Shown one piece after another: positions 1-8,576 of a DNA stretch of 64,000 nucleotides. The first letter of the stretch is position 1, and every line of letters begins with the position of its first letter. The translations under genes were made by a program, and so were the position numbers. The stretch comes from Prolixibacteraceae bacterium JC049 (lineage in GTDB: Bacteria; Bacteroidota; Bacteroidia; Bacteroidales; Prolixibacteraceae): contig SACZ01000001.1 of assembly GCA_023369685.1 (NCBI GenBank), forward strand, positions 186,381 to 250,380, given 5' to 3'. The notes under the pieces were generated by a model that was given only the letters and a program-made list of their open reading frames with translations, did not search any database and was not told the origin of the DNA.

Positions 1-1
1 T

Positions 2-502
2 ATAAAAGGAGCATCGATTTTTGCACACAACGATTTGAAAACCAAATTTACCTTGCCACAAGGAGCAAAGAATGTTCGTTTATATTATACGACTACCGGT
101 CACGGAGGTCATTCCGGTGGCGACGAGTTTGTAAAGCAAGAGAATATTTTGAAAGTAGATGGAGAATCGGTTTTCAAATTTACTCCATGGCGCGATGACT
201 GTGCTCAGTTTCGTCGTTTTAACCCGGGAACCGGAGTTTGGTTAATTAAAGATACAGCTCAATATATTGATTGGAAAACCTGGAAATACAAACATAAAGT
301 AATTGAAGAACGTTTAGGTTCTTCCGATTTGTCTCGTTCCAACTGGTGTCCGGGAAGTAAAGTGAGCCCGGTTATGGTTCCTTTAAAAGATATAAAAGCT
401 GGCAAGCATACTTTCGCGATTTCAATTCCTAATGCACAACCTGTTGCAAAAGGAGAAATGAACCACTGGCTGGTTGCTGCTTATATTGTATACGATAAAT
501 AA
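2..502 (+). CDS. PNGase F-like peptide:N-glycosidase, C-terminal part (5' end outside window)
   Basis: The reading frame is open from the left edge, so the gene starts outside the window and only its last 166 residues are seen. The segment matches the second jelly-roll domain of PNGase F, which releases N-glycans from asparagine: a [14 protein letters not shown] stretch, then [13 protein letters not shown], then [12 protein letters not shown], which parallels the RAGWCPGM segment of the Elizabethkingia enzyme. The Cys of WRDDC and the Cys of WCPG probably form the disulfide known in that family. The product is expected to be exported, but the signal peptide is not visible. An in-frame TTG at 35 is not a real start because homology continues upstream of it. 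Family assignment is by recognised motifs only. Confidence 0.8.
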   Translation: MKGASIFAHNDLKTKFTLPQGAKNVRLYYTTTGHGGHSGGDEFVKQENILKVDGESVFKFTPWRDDCAQFRRFNPGTGVWLIKDTAQYIDWKTWKYKHKVIEERLGSSDLSRSNWCPGSKVSPVMVPLKDIKAGKHTFAISIPNAQPVAKGEMNHWLVAAYIVYDK

Positions 503-633
503 ATCGGATTACTAGATTCTCAGATTATGGGTAATATTAATATTAAATGTTTTTGCCATTAATCTGGGAATCCAATATTCTACAAACTTTTATAGATTTA
601 TAGTTGTTTGTATTGCATATTAAATCGATGACA

Positions 634-1167
634 ATGAAAACAACTATTTATCTTTTGCTACTCTTTTTCGTTCCATTTTTATCTTTTGCTCAGTCCGAAA
701 AGCAATACCAGTCGTTTCATTTTAAGAAACAGGTTGTTGTTCCAGGCGATTCTATTACCGTTTTCGACTGGCTAACAGGCGATATTTCGCCATGGTGGGA
801 TCACACTTTTTCGAAAAAACCACATAAACTTTACATCGAACCCAAACCCGGAGGTGGATTTTGGGAGATCTTCAATGAAAATGGCGATGGCGTGCTACAT
901 GCCACTGTTATTGCAGCTCATCGAGGTAAACTACTTCGTTTCGATGGACCTCTAGGATTATCGGGTAAAGCTGTGCAGTTGGTTTGTACTTATCAATTAA
1001 CCGGAGTGCCCAATGACTCTACTCGTCTGGTGCTGGAAGTGAATGGTGCTGGCGCTATGAATGAGCAACTTCCTAAGATCATTGAGAAGGTTTGGGACCA
1101 TTTTATATTCGAACAATTTGTGCCTTTTAGCAAAAAGAAATTCAACGAGTTAAAAAGATTTGATTAA
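634..1167 (+). CDS. secreted SRPBCC/START-like (AHSA1-type) protein
   Basis: A 177-residue protein. It opens with a signal peptide (MKTTIYLLLLFFVPFLSFAQ, cleavage after the AQ) and continues with a helix-grip fold of the SRPBCC superfamily: DxxxVFDWLTGDISPWWDHTF at the start, PGGGFWEIF in the middle, and a closing amphipathic helix ending WDHFIFEQFVPF. This resembles the polyketide-cyclase/AHSA1-like stress proteins of Bacteroidota, whose ligands are unknown. ATG at 634 is preferred because it puts the signal peptide at the N-terminus. An ATG at 628 is equally possible, and the TTG at 604 is unlikely. It follows the PNGase-like gene by about 130 bp and has no obvious functional link to it. 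Confidence 0.7.
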   Translation: MKTTIYLLLLFFVPFLSFAQSEKQYQSFHFKKQVVVPGDSITVFDWLTGDISPWWDHTFSKKPHKLYIEPKPGGGFWEIFNENGDGVLHATVIAAHRGKLLRFDGPLGLSGKAVQLVCTYQLTGVPNDSTRLVLEVNGAGAMNEQLPKIIEKVWDHFIFEQFVPFSKKKFNELKRFD

Positions 1168-1203
1168 TTTTCGCGAAAAGCTGATTTATTGTTTTTTAAG
1201 TTC

Positions 1204-1211
1204 TATATTTG
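1204..1211 (+). promoter_or_regulatory. candidate -7 element for the RRM gene
   Basis: TATATTTG fits the Bacteroidota -7 consensus TAnnTTTG. A well-spaced -33 TTTG is not seen. Transcription from here would give an untranslated leader of about 140 nt before the ATG at 1356, which argues against longer in-frame start sites upstream. Confidence 0.4.
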
Positions 1212-1355
1212 TATCGGAAGTTGTTAAAGCAACACAAAGTGTTTTATAGTGTATTTAGTTTTGGGATCCAAATCCAATTTCTTCATAAGCTTTATAGAAA
1301 TTCTTTTGTAGGTTCTTTCACACTTCTCTTTTTATATTTTAATTTTATTTTAGAG

Positions 1356-1664
1356 ATGAACATTTTTATTGCAAAATTAAACCCTCGTACAACTAGCGAG
1401 AGTTTAGAGGAAGCATTCTCACAGTATGGAGAAGTATCTTCTGCAAAAGTTATTATGGATCGTGAAACTAATCGTTCTAAGTGTTTTGGATTTGTTGAAA
1501 TGCCAGATGATAATGAGGCATGGGATGCAATCAATGCATTGAATGAGAACGAATTCGAAGGAAACAACATCGTTGTTAAAAAAGCTCGTCCAAAAGAGGA
1601 GAATAGCAACAACCGTTTCGACAATCGTCCAAGAAGACCAAGATTCAATCGTGATCAATATTAA
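1356..1664 (+). CDS. RNA-recognition-motif (RRM) RNA-binding protein
   Basis: A 102-residue single-RRM protein of the glycine-rich-RNP-like type that is common in Bacteroidota and cyanobacteria. RNP2 is IFIAKL at residues 3-8 and RNP1 is the KCFGFVEM stretch near residue 43, with the aromatic residues that stack on RNA bases. The C-terminal tail is basic and Asn/Arg-rich (NNRFDNRPRRPRFNRDQY). Such proteins bind single-stranded RNA and have been linked to cold response and post-transcriptional control in Bacteroides. The ATG at 1356 directly precedes RNP2, as in the family. The gene is monocistronic and ends at a strong terminator. RNA targets cannot be inferred. Confidence 0.9.
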   Translation: MNIFIAKLNPRTTSESLEEAFSQYGEVSSAKVIMDRETNRSKCFGFVEMPDDNEAWDAINALNENEFEGNNIVVKKARPKEENSNNRFDNRPRRPRFNRDQY

Positions 1665-1666
1665 GA

Positions 1667-1696
1667 AAGAGGCCTCATCAGAGGCCTTTTTTTTTG
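1667..1696 (+). terminator. Rho-independent terminator of the RRM gene
   Basis: GGCCTC (1671-1676), loop ATCA and GAGGCC (1681-1686) form a compact hairpin followed by a run of nine or more T. Confidence 0.93.
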
Positions 1697-1786
1697 CTCC
1701 AAACTTTCCTCACAATTAAAGGTTAAAAAGTATAAAAGAGAAAAAGTTGAAATGTGAAGAATCATTTCAATCAATAATTTATCTTA

Positions 1787-1894
1787 CCAGTCTCCAGTCT
1801 CCAGTCTCCAGTCTCCAGTCTCCAGTCTCCAGTCTCCAGTCTCCAGTCTCCAGTCTCCAGTCTTCAGTCTCCAGTCTCCAGTCTCCAGTCTCCA
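1787..1894 (+). repeat. 7-bp tandem repeat array (about 15 units of CCAGTCT)
   Basis: About 108 bp of head-to-tail CCAGTCT heptamers lie in the intergenic space between the RRM gene and the EEP gene. One unit near 1861 carries TCTTCAGTC instead of TCTCCAGTC; otherwise the units are identical. The array is non-coding in this arrangement. A short degenerate relative (CCAGTCTCC/CGGTCTCCC) lies at 56921-56960. The remaining intergenic DNA from 1697 to 1996 shows nothing else recognisable. Confidence 0.97.
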
Positions 1895-1996
1895 AGGAAA
1901 ATACCATATACACATAGAAAATATCAGAAATATAGGTGGTGCTTTTGTTTGCAGTTAGTACTTTTAATGCGTTTAAACCACAAACAAATACTATTT

Positions 1997-2827
1997 ATGA
2001 AATTCAGTTTTATTTTGCTGAGCATGTTGCTTTGTATTAGCACTTTTGCTCAGAATACAACACGACTATTGTCGTATAATATCCGCTACAATAATCCCGG
2101 CGATGGGAAAAATGCCTGGGATAATAGAAAAGATGATGTGGCTTCGTTGCTTCATTTTTATGATGCCGAGATAGTAGGTTGCCAGGAAGTATTACAAGGT
2201 CAGCTAGACGATCTGTTGGAACGTTTACCCAACTGGAAATATGTAGGGGTAGGTCGCGACGATGGAAAAACGAAAGGAGAATATGCTCCGATTTTATTCG
2301 ATGGGAAGAAGTTTAAGCTGGTAGAAAGCGATAATTTCTGGTTGAGTGAAGATACCACAAAACCCAATAAGGGGTGGGATGCCGTTTGTGTGCGGATTTG
2401 TACCTGGGCAAAACTAAAACGACTAATCGATGGACAAGAATTTTATGTGTTCAATACCCATTTCGATCATGTGGGGAAAAAAGCACAGAAGGAATCGGCA
2501 AAACTTATTTTGCGAAAAATGAAAGAGTTCGCTCATGGTAAATTACCCATTGTGCTAACAGGTGATTTCAACTTAGAGCCAACCGATAAGTCAATTCAAT
2601 ATATCAGTAACCATATTCGTGATGCACGAGCAATATCAGAAATGGCTCCGTTTGGTCCTGAAGAAACATTCAATGCATTTAAATTCGGCGAGCCATTGAT
2701 CTCACGTATCGATTATGTTTTTGTTTCGAAACATATAAAAGTGAAGCGCTATGGTGTTTTAACCGACTCGAAAGATCAGCGTTATTATTCTGACCATTTA
2801 CCGGTATTAACCGATTTGGAATTTTAG
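1997..2827 (+). CDS. secreted endonuclease/exonuclease/phosphatase (EEP) family hydrolase
   Basis: A 276-residue protein. The signal peptide runs MKFSFILLSMLLCISTFAQ, followed by a complete EEP domain: LSYNIRYNNPGDG (metal-binding Asn), IVGCQEV (catalytic Glu), FNTHFDHVG (catalytic His), LTGDFNLEP (Asp/Asn) and YSDHLPVL (terminal Asp-His pair). Members of this fold cleave phosphodiesters or phosphomonoesters in nucleic acids, phospholipids or inositol phosphates. The exported location points to an extracytoplasmic substrate, but the specific one cannot be read from the sequence. ATG 1997 is chosen because it begins the signal peptide; the in-frame TTG at 1949 lies close to the repeat array and adds no conserved sequence. 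Confidence 0.85.
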   Translation: MKFSFILLSMLLCISTFAQNTTRLLSYNIRYNNPGDGKNAWDNRKDDVASLLHFYDAEIVGCQEVLQGQLDDLLERLPNWKYVGVGRDDGKTKGEYAPILFDGKKFKLVESDNFWLSEDTTKPNKGWDAVCVRICTWAKLKRLIDGQEFYVFNTHFDHVGKKAQKESAKLILRKMKEFAHGKLPIVLTGDFNLEPTDKSIQYISNHIRDARAISEMAPFGPEETFNAFKFGEPLISRIDYVFVSKHIKVKRYGVLTDSKDQRYYSDHLPVLTDLEF

Positions 2828-2852
2828 GTTCTATATCTGTTGATAGCAAGAC

Positions 2853-2893
2853 AAGAGGGATATCTTCATCTAAAGGTATCCCTCTTATTTTAT
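2853..2893. terminator. terminator between convergent genes
   Basis: AAGAGGGATA (2853-2862) pairs with TATCCCTCTT (2877-2886). The T-rich tail is on the plus side, so it mainly ends the EEP transcript; the opposing gene stops right beside it. Confidence 0.8.
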
Positions 2894-3477
2894 TAGAATC
2901 GAATAGTAAGCCCGGGACAGATGGAATAGAATGCGTCATCGTCAATATTGTTACGCCATATATAGCCTCCTGCCAATCTAACATTTATACCAACATATTC
3001 GTTTAGGTAAAATATCAGATGCGATTTTAGATTTGCTCCAAAGCCAAACTCTTCATATTTGGATCCATTGATAGTTAATTGATTCTGATGATAATGAATT
3101 CGATCTATAGTCATTTCATCGAAATAGTTAACGATACCTCCAAATCCAAATAGAAAATCGAAATACTTAGTTTTTATAGGATTTATAAGATAGTTTAACT
3201 CTAGCCTATAGCTTTTTATAGCTCCATCTTTGATTTTTAAGTTGTTGTAATTTAAATATTTACTCCCTTCGAAATAGGTTGCTCCAATTTGCCAATTACT
3301 CCATTTGTTTCTTTGCCAGGTAAGATCCACTCCCATTAGTGGTTCATGATTGTAGTCAGTAACCCTAATTGTACCATAAAAAGGGGTGATTGAAAAATAC
3401 TTCTTATTGCTCTTTTCTTGCGCATTGGCCAGGTTGAATCCTAGTAAAATGGCTAGTGTGATAAGTAAATGTTTCAT
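2893..3477 (-). CDS. small outer-membrane beta-barrel-like protein, unknown function
   Basis: A 194-residue protein with a clear signal peptide (MKHLLITLAILLGFNLANAQ). The mature part alternates hydrophobic and polar residues in strand-sized blocks separated by short turns, and ends in a Phe (PGLTIRF), as outer-membrane barrels do. It resembles the generic 8-stranded porin-family or OmpW-like proteins of Bacteroidota, but I do not recognise a named family. It faces the EEP gene across a shared terminator and is divergent from htpG. Confidence 0.65.
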   Translation of the reverse strand: MKHLLITLAILLGFNLANAQEKSNKKYFSITPFYGTIRVTDYNHEPLMGVDLTWQRNKWSNWQIGATYFEGSKYLNYNNLKIKDGAIKSYRLELNYLINPIKTKYFDFLFGFGGIVNYFDEMTIDRIHYHQNQLTINGSKYEEFGFGANLKSHLIFYLNEYVGINVRLAGGYIWRNNIDDDAFYSICPGLTIRF

Positions 3478-3575
3478 GTGTGTGTATTTTTTATTAGAGG
3501 AAATTTAATTGAATATAATATTTGAAAAAGAGAGTACAAAAAGTCTGCCACGATTAAAGCATATTTGAACTTTAG

Positions 3576-3617
3576 CTGTCAAATCGACAGGCAAAATGAC
3601 ATGGCACAACCTTTGAT
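3576..3617 (+). promoter_or_regulatory. candidate sigma-54 promoter with upstream inverted repeat (htpG)
   Basis: TGGCAC at 3602-3607 and TTGAT at 3613-3617 give GG-N10-GA, close to the -24/-12 GG-N10-GC signature of RpoN. A perfect CTGTC-N5-GACAG inverted repeat at 3576-3590 is a plausible activator site. Transcription would start near 3628, about 36 nt before the htpG ATG. The -12 C is replaced by A, so the assignment is tentative. Confidence 0.5.
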
Positions 3618-3663
3618 TAGAGTTGCTTCGTTAAAATTGATGTTGAATTAAAAACAATATACC

Positions 3664-5718
3664 ATGCAAAAAGGAACAATTGGCGTAGCCAGCGAGAATC
3701 TATTTCCAATTATTAAGAAATTTCTATATTCCGATCACGATATCTTTCTTCGTGAGATTGTTTCCAATGCGGTGGATGCCACCCAAAAACTAAAGACATT
3801 AGCTTCTGTTGGAAAATACAGTGGCAATATGGAAGCTGCCAAAATTGAGGTGAAGCTGGATAAAGAAGCTGGAACAATTACTGTTTCCGATATGGGAATT
3901 GGTATGACAGCCGACGAAATTGAAAAATATATCAACCAGATTGCTTTTTCGGGAGCCAACGAATTTGTAGAGAAGTATGAAAACGATGCCAATGCTATTA
4001 TTGGTCACTTCGGTTTAGGATTCTACTCATCGTTTATGGTTTCCGATAAAGTAGAAATTATCACTCGTTCATACCAGGATGGCGCAAATGCAGTAAAATG
4101 GAGCTGCGATGGAAGCCCTAACTACGAAATTACAGAAGTAGAGAAAGAAGGTATCGGAACCGATATCGTAATGTATGTAAACGAGGAATCGAAAGAATTC
4201 TTAGAAGATGCTCGTTTGTCAGAGATCTTAAATAAATATTGTAAATTCTTACCAGTTCCAGTAATCTTCGGAAAAGAGCAAGAGTGGAAAGATGGTAAGA
4301 TGGAAGATACTGACAAGGACAAGCAGGTGAATGACGTTGCTCCGGCATGGACAAAGAAACCTGTTGACTTGAAAGAGGAAGATTACCAGAATTTCTACCG
4401 TCAGTTGTATCCAATGGGCGACGATCCATTGTTCAATATTCACTTGAATGTTGATTATCCATTCAATTTAACGGGTATTCTTTACTTCCCTAAATTGAAA
4501 AACAATGTAGAGATTCAGAAGAATAAAATTCAGCTTTACTGCAATCAGGTATTTGTTACCGACTCGGTAGAAGGAATTGTTCCTGAATTTTTGACACTTC
4601 TTCACGGTGTAATCGACTCTCCGGATATTCCATTGAATGTTTCACGTTCGTACTTGCAAAGCGATGGTAATGTGAAGAAAATTTCAAGTCACATTACTAA
4701 AAAAGTAGCTGACCGTTTGGCAGAAATTTTCAAGAACGATCGTAAGCAATTCGAAGAGAAGTGGGATGATTTGAAAATTTTCATCGAATACGGAATGCTA
4801 TCGGAAGAGAAATTCTACGATAGAGCGATCAAGTATTTCATGGTGAAAAATACCGATGGTAAATTCTATACTTTAGACGAGTATGAAACAGCCATTAAAG
4901 ACAATCAAACCGATAAAGAAAACAATGTAATTTGTCTATATACAAACGACGAAGTAGAGCAGTTTAGCTTTATCGAGGCAGCTAAAAACAAAGGATACGA
5001 TGTATTGGTAATGGATAGCGTGTTATCAACTCCAATGGTGAACAAGCTAGAAGAGAAGTTCCCAAATCGTAAGTTTGTTCGTGTTGACTCTGACGTTGTA
5101 GAGAAGTTGATTCAGAAAGACGATGCTGCACAAGTAGAGATTTCTGCTGAAGATCAGAGTGATTTAAGCACCGTTTTCCAGGCAGTATGTCCAGCAGGAA
5201 AAGGAAACTTCATTGTTGACTTCCAGAATATGGGCGAAACAGCAGCTCCAATGGTAATTACTCGTAACGAGTTCATGCGTCGTATGAAAGATATGAGTCA
5301 GTTCCAGGGGGGTGGAATGAATTTCTATGGCGAATTGCCAGATAGCTACAACTTGGTAGTTAACGCAGAGCATCCACTTGTGAAGCAGGTAATGGAGGCT
5401 AAGTCGACTGATATGACAGAAACATTGAAAGATGTAAACTACAACTTAGCTGTTAAGCAAGCCGAAAAAGAGGGATTAGTTAAAGCCAAAGAAGGTAAGA
5501 AAGAGGAAGAGGTTCCACAAGCTGAAAAAGAGCAGTTGGAATCTGTAGAGAAAGAATTGGAAACACTTTCTACTGAGAAACGCGAGAAGCTAACACAATA
5601 TGGTAAAGAGAATAAGTTAAGCAAGCAATTGGTTGACTTGGCTCTATTGGCAAACGGAATGTTGAAAGGAGAAGACTTGAATGCATTCGTTAAGCGAAGC
5701 ATCGATTTAATAAAATAA
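3664..5718 (+). CDS. htpG: molecular chaperone HtpG (Hsp90)
   Basis: A 684-residue cytoplasmic Hsp90. The N-terminal GHKL ATPase domain shows LREIVSNAVDA (Mg/ATP-binding Asn), DMGIGM and HFGLGFYSSFMVSDKV (lid and glycine box). The middle domain carries NVSRSYLQSD with the catalytic Arg. The C-terminal dimerisation domain is present but diverged, with a charged EKEGLVKAKEGKKEEEV insert near residue 610, as is usual in Bacteroidota. The start is fixed by the conserved KGTIGVASENLFPIIKKFLYSDH opening. It is monocistronic, ends at a strong terminator and is preceded by the sigma-54-like promoter. Confidence 0.98.
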   Translation: MQKGTIGVASENLFPIIKKFLYSDHDIFLREIVSNAVDATQKLKTLASVGKYSGNMEAAKIEVKLDKEAGTITVSDMGIGMTADEIEKYINQIAFSGANEFVEKYENDANAIIGHFGLGFYSSFMVSDKVEIITRSYQDGANAVKWSCDGSPNYEITEVEKEGIGTDIVMYVNEESKEFLEDARLSEILNKYCKFLPVPVIFGKEQEWKDGKMEDTDKDKQVNDVAPAWTKKPVDLKEEDYQNFYRQLYPMGDDPLFNIHLNVDYPFNLTGILYFPKLKNNVEIQKNKIQLYCNQVFVTDSVEGIVPEFLTLLHGVIDSPDIPLNVSRSYLQSDGNVKKISSHITKKVADRLAEIFKNDRKQFEEKWDDLKIFIEYGMLSEEKFYDRAIKYFMVKNTDGKFYTLDEYETAIKDNQTDKENNVICLYTNDEVEQFSFIEAAKNKGYDVLVMDSVLSTPMVNKLEEKFPNRKFVRVDSDVVEKLIQKDDAAQVEISAEDQSDLSTVFQAVCPAGKGNFIVDFQNMGETAAPMVITRNEFMRRMKDMSQFQGGGMNFYGELPDSYNLVVNAEHPLVKQVMEAKSTDMTETLKDVNYNLAVKQAEKEGLVKAKEGKKEEEVPQAEKEQLESVEKELETLSTEKREKLTQYGKENKLSKQLVDLALLANGMLKGEDLNAFVKRSIDLIK

Positions 5719-5745
5719 TTTGAACCGATATACATTTAATTACTG

Positions 5746-5775
5746 GGAGTGATCGAGAGGTCACTCCTTTTTTTT
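5746..5775 (+). terminator. htpG terminator
   Basis: A 9-bp stem (5746-5754 with 5759-5767), loop GAGA and a run of eight T. Confidence 0.92.
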
Positions 5776-5917
5776 GCAGTTTACTCCCCTCTATTTGTAA
5801 TTTGTCGTTTTAGTTGAATGTGCTATTCTAATAATCACTTTCTTTATGTAACAAAACAAAAATTAATAAGCTGATATGTGGCTTTTTATTACTAAACAAA
5901 ACTAAAAACGAACACCC

Positions 5918-7720
5918 ATGAAACAACTATTTCTACTAACTATTCTTTTTATTTTATCATTGGTTCATGCTCTTGGAGGAGAAGAAATTTCAGATAAAAA
6001 GTTAGATGAACTGTTTGAGCAAACTTTTTTGATGAATGGAAAAGCCATAAGATTTGATTCAAATATCTTAATTCAACTTAATGGAGATGTAAAACCTAGT
6101 GACGTTATTTTTACCCAAGAGCTAGCTAGAAAATTAAGGTTGAATGTAGAGAAATGGGATGTTGATGTAGTTGGAAAAGGATCAGCGAATGTTGTGTTGC
6201 ACATCAATGAAACTATTGATGGCGTTTATTCTGGAGATTGGCAAGATACCAGATCTGTTCGCGGTGAAATAGTAAAAACAGATATCTATTTGGATATGGG
6301 AAGTAACTTTAAATTGAAGGATAGAGAACGGTATTTATATTATAAGATATTAAAAAACTTAGCGGTTTATCCAAAGAAGAAAACACCCCTTGTTGATGAG
6401 TATCCAGGTTCTGTATTTGCAGCTAAGAGTTTTCGAGAAGTGACTTTTGATTCAGTTGACTTTAAGCTAATAAAGAAACTTTACTCCAAGAAATACTCCA
6501 TAAGTGAAAATAAGTCTCCTGTAGTAAGTTTTGAAAGTAAAATGCGTAAAAACAGAGTAACCGTAATGTTTTTCCATCTTCTGAATACTTTTTTATCGAT
6601 ATTACTATTGTTAATCATGCTGCATTTTAATTTGTTTAAAAGGCATGGTCATCGATTAAATAACTATTTGTTTCAAGCAGGGTTACTTGTAGGTGTGCTA
6701 TTATTTTACCTGACAATAAATATAGTTTTGGGTGATTATATGTTACTTTCTTCTTTACAGCTAAAAGTAGGTAACATGTTTCAGAAATATCTTATAGTAT
6801 TAATATGCCTGTTGGCTTTTTCTGTTCTTGCTACTTTGGTTATGTTTTATGTAGAGAAAGCAGTATTAGAAAGAAGGCAAAATTTTGTTTTAAGTATTGC
6901 TGTGCCATTTGTTACTACTCTTTTTATTCCAGGATTATTACTGATGTTAACTGTGTCGATTTTTTCGGGTGAAAAGAATACTTCAGCGATAAGTGCTTTT
7001 GGTATGTTTATTTCAGGAGCATCTGTCTCGGTATATGTGGCTGTTTTAAGAGCTTTTTTTATCTACTTAAACCGAAAATCAGAGAGTATAATTCACAAAA
7101 AGGATGTTGAAATTGCTCAATTAGGAGAAATGCATAAACATGCCGAATTACAATCTTTACGTTCAAAAATAAATCCCCATTTCTTGTATAATTCACTCAA
7201 TTCTATTGCTAGTTTAGCAACTATTGATGGCGAGAAGGCCGAGGCAATGGCTCTTGCTTTGTCCGACTTTTTCAAATATTCCATTAACAGAGAACAAAAA
7301 GAATTGAATAGCATCAGCGATGAATTGAATATGCTGAAAACGTATCTGGAAATAGAGAAGGTGAGATTTGGAGAAAAACTGCAGTTTGAAGTCAATTGCC
7401 CAGAAGAATTAATGGAAATAAAGATACCTTCATTCTTAATTCAACCATTAGTGGAAAATGCAGTAAAACATGGTGTCTCTCAACTTACAGAGCAGGGAAA
7501 GATAATGGTGAATGTTCTTGAAGATGGCAAAATGTTAAAAATTCGAGTTTACGATAATGGACCTGCATTTCCAAAAGGGCCTTTAGTTGGGCATGGAATT
7601 AAAAACACCAGTGAACGACTAGAATTACAGTTTGGCAAGAAAGCATGGCTCGATTGGAATAGCGATGATGAGAAGTATGTAGAAATTAGAATGCCAATTC
7701 AATTATTGAAAAGAAGTTAA
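5918..7720 (+). CDS. LytS-type sensor histidine kinase (His_kinase/HATPase)
   Basis: A 600-residue membrane kinase. It has a signal sequence, then a periplasmic domain of about 190 residues, then roughly five transmembrane helices (residues 205-385), a short coiled coil (IIHKKDVEIAQLGEMHKHAEL), and a His_kinase domain whose phospho-accepting His421 sits in SKINPHFLYNSLNSI. The HATPase has FLIQPLVENAVKHGV (N box) and VYDNGPAF/GHGIKN (G boxes). It acts with the LytTR regulator that starts 5 bp after its stop codon. The periplasmic domain is not one I recognise, so the signal is unknown. The 142-bp region upstream is AT-rich without a clear promoter. Confidence 0.92.
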   Translation: MKQLFLLTILFILSLVHALGGEEISDKKLDELFEQTFLMNGKAIRFDSNILIQLNGDVKPSDVIFTQELARKLRLNVEKWDVDVVGKGSANVVLHINETIDGVYSGDWQDTRSVRGEIVKTDIYLDMGSNFKLKDRERYLYYKILKNLAVYPKKKTPLVDEYPGSVFAAKSFREVTFDSVDFKLIKKLYSKKYSISENKSPVVSFESKMRKNRVTVMFFHLLNTFLSILLLLIMLHFNLFKRHGHRLNNYLFQAGLLVGVLLFYLTINIVLGDYMLLSSLQLKVGNMFQKYLIVLICLLAFSVLATLVMFYVEKAVLERRQNFVLSIAVPFVTTLFIPGLLLMLTVSIFSGEKNTSAISAFGMFISGASVSVYVAVLRAFFIYLNRKSESIIHKKDVEIAQLGEMHKHAELQSLRSKINPHFLYNSLNSIASLATIDGEKAEAMALALSDFFKYSINREQKELNSISDELNMLKTYLEIEKVRFGEKLQFEVNCPEELMEIKIPSFLIQPLVENAVKHGVSQLTEQGKIMVNVLEDGKMLKIRVYDNGPAFPKGPLVGHGIKNTSERLELQFGKKAWLDWNSDDEKYVEIRMPIQLLKRS

Positions 7721-7725
7721 TTGTT

Positions 7726-8484
7726 ATGAAGTTTCGAACCCTGATAGTTGATGATGAAATTCCTGCCAGAGAACGATTGAAGAACTTATTGGCAGCTCAT
7801 TCCAATGAAATAGAGGTGGTAGGAGAAGCCGAAAATGGCCTCGATTGTATTGCTAAAATTGAGAGCCTGAAGCCAGACTTAGTTTTTCTGGATATTCAAA
7901 TGCCCGGAGCGAATGGTTTCGAAGTGTTGAAACAAATTTCGCATACTCCAATAATTGTATTTTGTACCGCTTACGATGAGTATGCTCTGAAAGCTTTTGA
8001 AACCAATAGTATCGATTATATTGTAAAGCCGGTAAAATCGGATCGAATAGCAAAGACCATAGATAAATTGGAAGCGTTGCACGAAACTTCAGTAAGAATG
8101 GATAAACTGAAGATAGTGGAACAATTAATACAGTCGGCTCCTAAAAAAGAGATAACAACAATTCCAGTGAAATTGGGAGAGAGAATGCTCTTTCTCCCAA
8201 TAGAAAATGTGGCCTTTTTTAAGGCCGACGAGAAGTATGTTGAGATTCATACCGTTGACGGTAAGGAGTATGTTAGCGATTACTCATTAAAGGAGTTGGA
8301 ATTAAAGTTAGAGGATCGATTTATTCGTATTCAACGGGCTTTGTTAGTTAATTCTTTAAGAATTATAGAGGTTAAAAAACACTATTATTCGCGATTTACT
8401 ATTACTGTAGATGATGTATTTAAAACAAAACTAATTTCAGGAAGAAGTTATAATAAAATCATACAACAATTATCTCAATTGTAG
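7726..8484 (+). CDS. LytTR-family response regulator
   Basis: A 252-residue regulator. The receiver domain spans residues 1-120 with acidic pocket D9/D10, phospho-acceptor D56 (LVFLDIQMP) and the switch Lys in IVKPVKSD. A LytTR DNA-binding domain covers residues 145-250 (FFKADEKYVEIHT, FIRIQRALLVNSLRI). It is the cognate partner of the kinase immediately upstream (5-bp gap, one operon). Known LytTR proteins bind paired direct repeats; no such pair was recognised near these genes. Confidence 0.95.
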   Translation: MKFRTLIVDDEIPARERLKNLLAAHSNEIEVVGEAENGLDCIAKIESLKPDLVFLDIQMPGANGFEVLKQISHTPIIVFCTAYDEYALKAFETNSIDYIVKPVKSDRIAKTIDKLEALHETSVRMDKLKIVEQLIQSAPKKEITTIPVKLGERMLFLPIENVAFFKADEKYVEIHTVDGKEYVSDYSLKELELKLEDRFIRIQRALLVNSLRIIEVKKHYYSRFTITVDDVFKTKLISGRSYNKIIQQLSQL

Positions 8485-8504
8485 AATAGCTTGTAATGAA
8501 ACGC

Positions 8505-8536
8505 TTGTTTTTCGGAATAATTTTTTGCTATCTTTG
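8505..8536 (+). promoter_or_regulatory. promoter of the ECF sigma/FecR/SusCD locus
   Basis: TTG (8505-8507), 21 bp, then TATCTTTG (8529-8536) fit the Bacteroidota primary-sigma consensus TTTG/TAnnTTTG. The start point would be near 8543, 34 nt before the sigma-factor ATG. Confidence 0.6.
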
Positions 8537-8576
8537 AATTGATCGTGTACGATAACGGAAGGCAAAAAATGATCTG

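Noticed and set aside
1209-1355. In-frame upstream extension of the RRM protein (49 residues)
   Set aside because: It overlaps the -7 element, has no RRM homology and starts from a TTG; the ATG at 1356 directly precedes the RNP2 motif.
1787-1894. Possible CRISPR array
   Set aside because: The units are contiguous 7-mers with no spacers.
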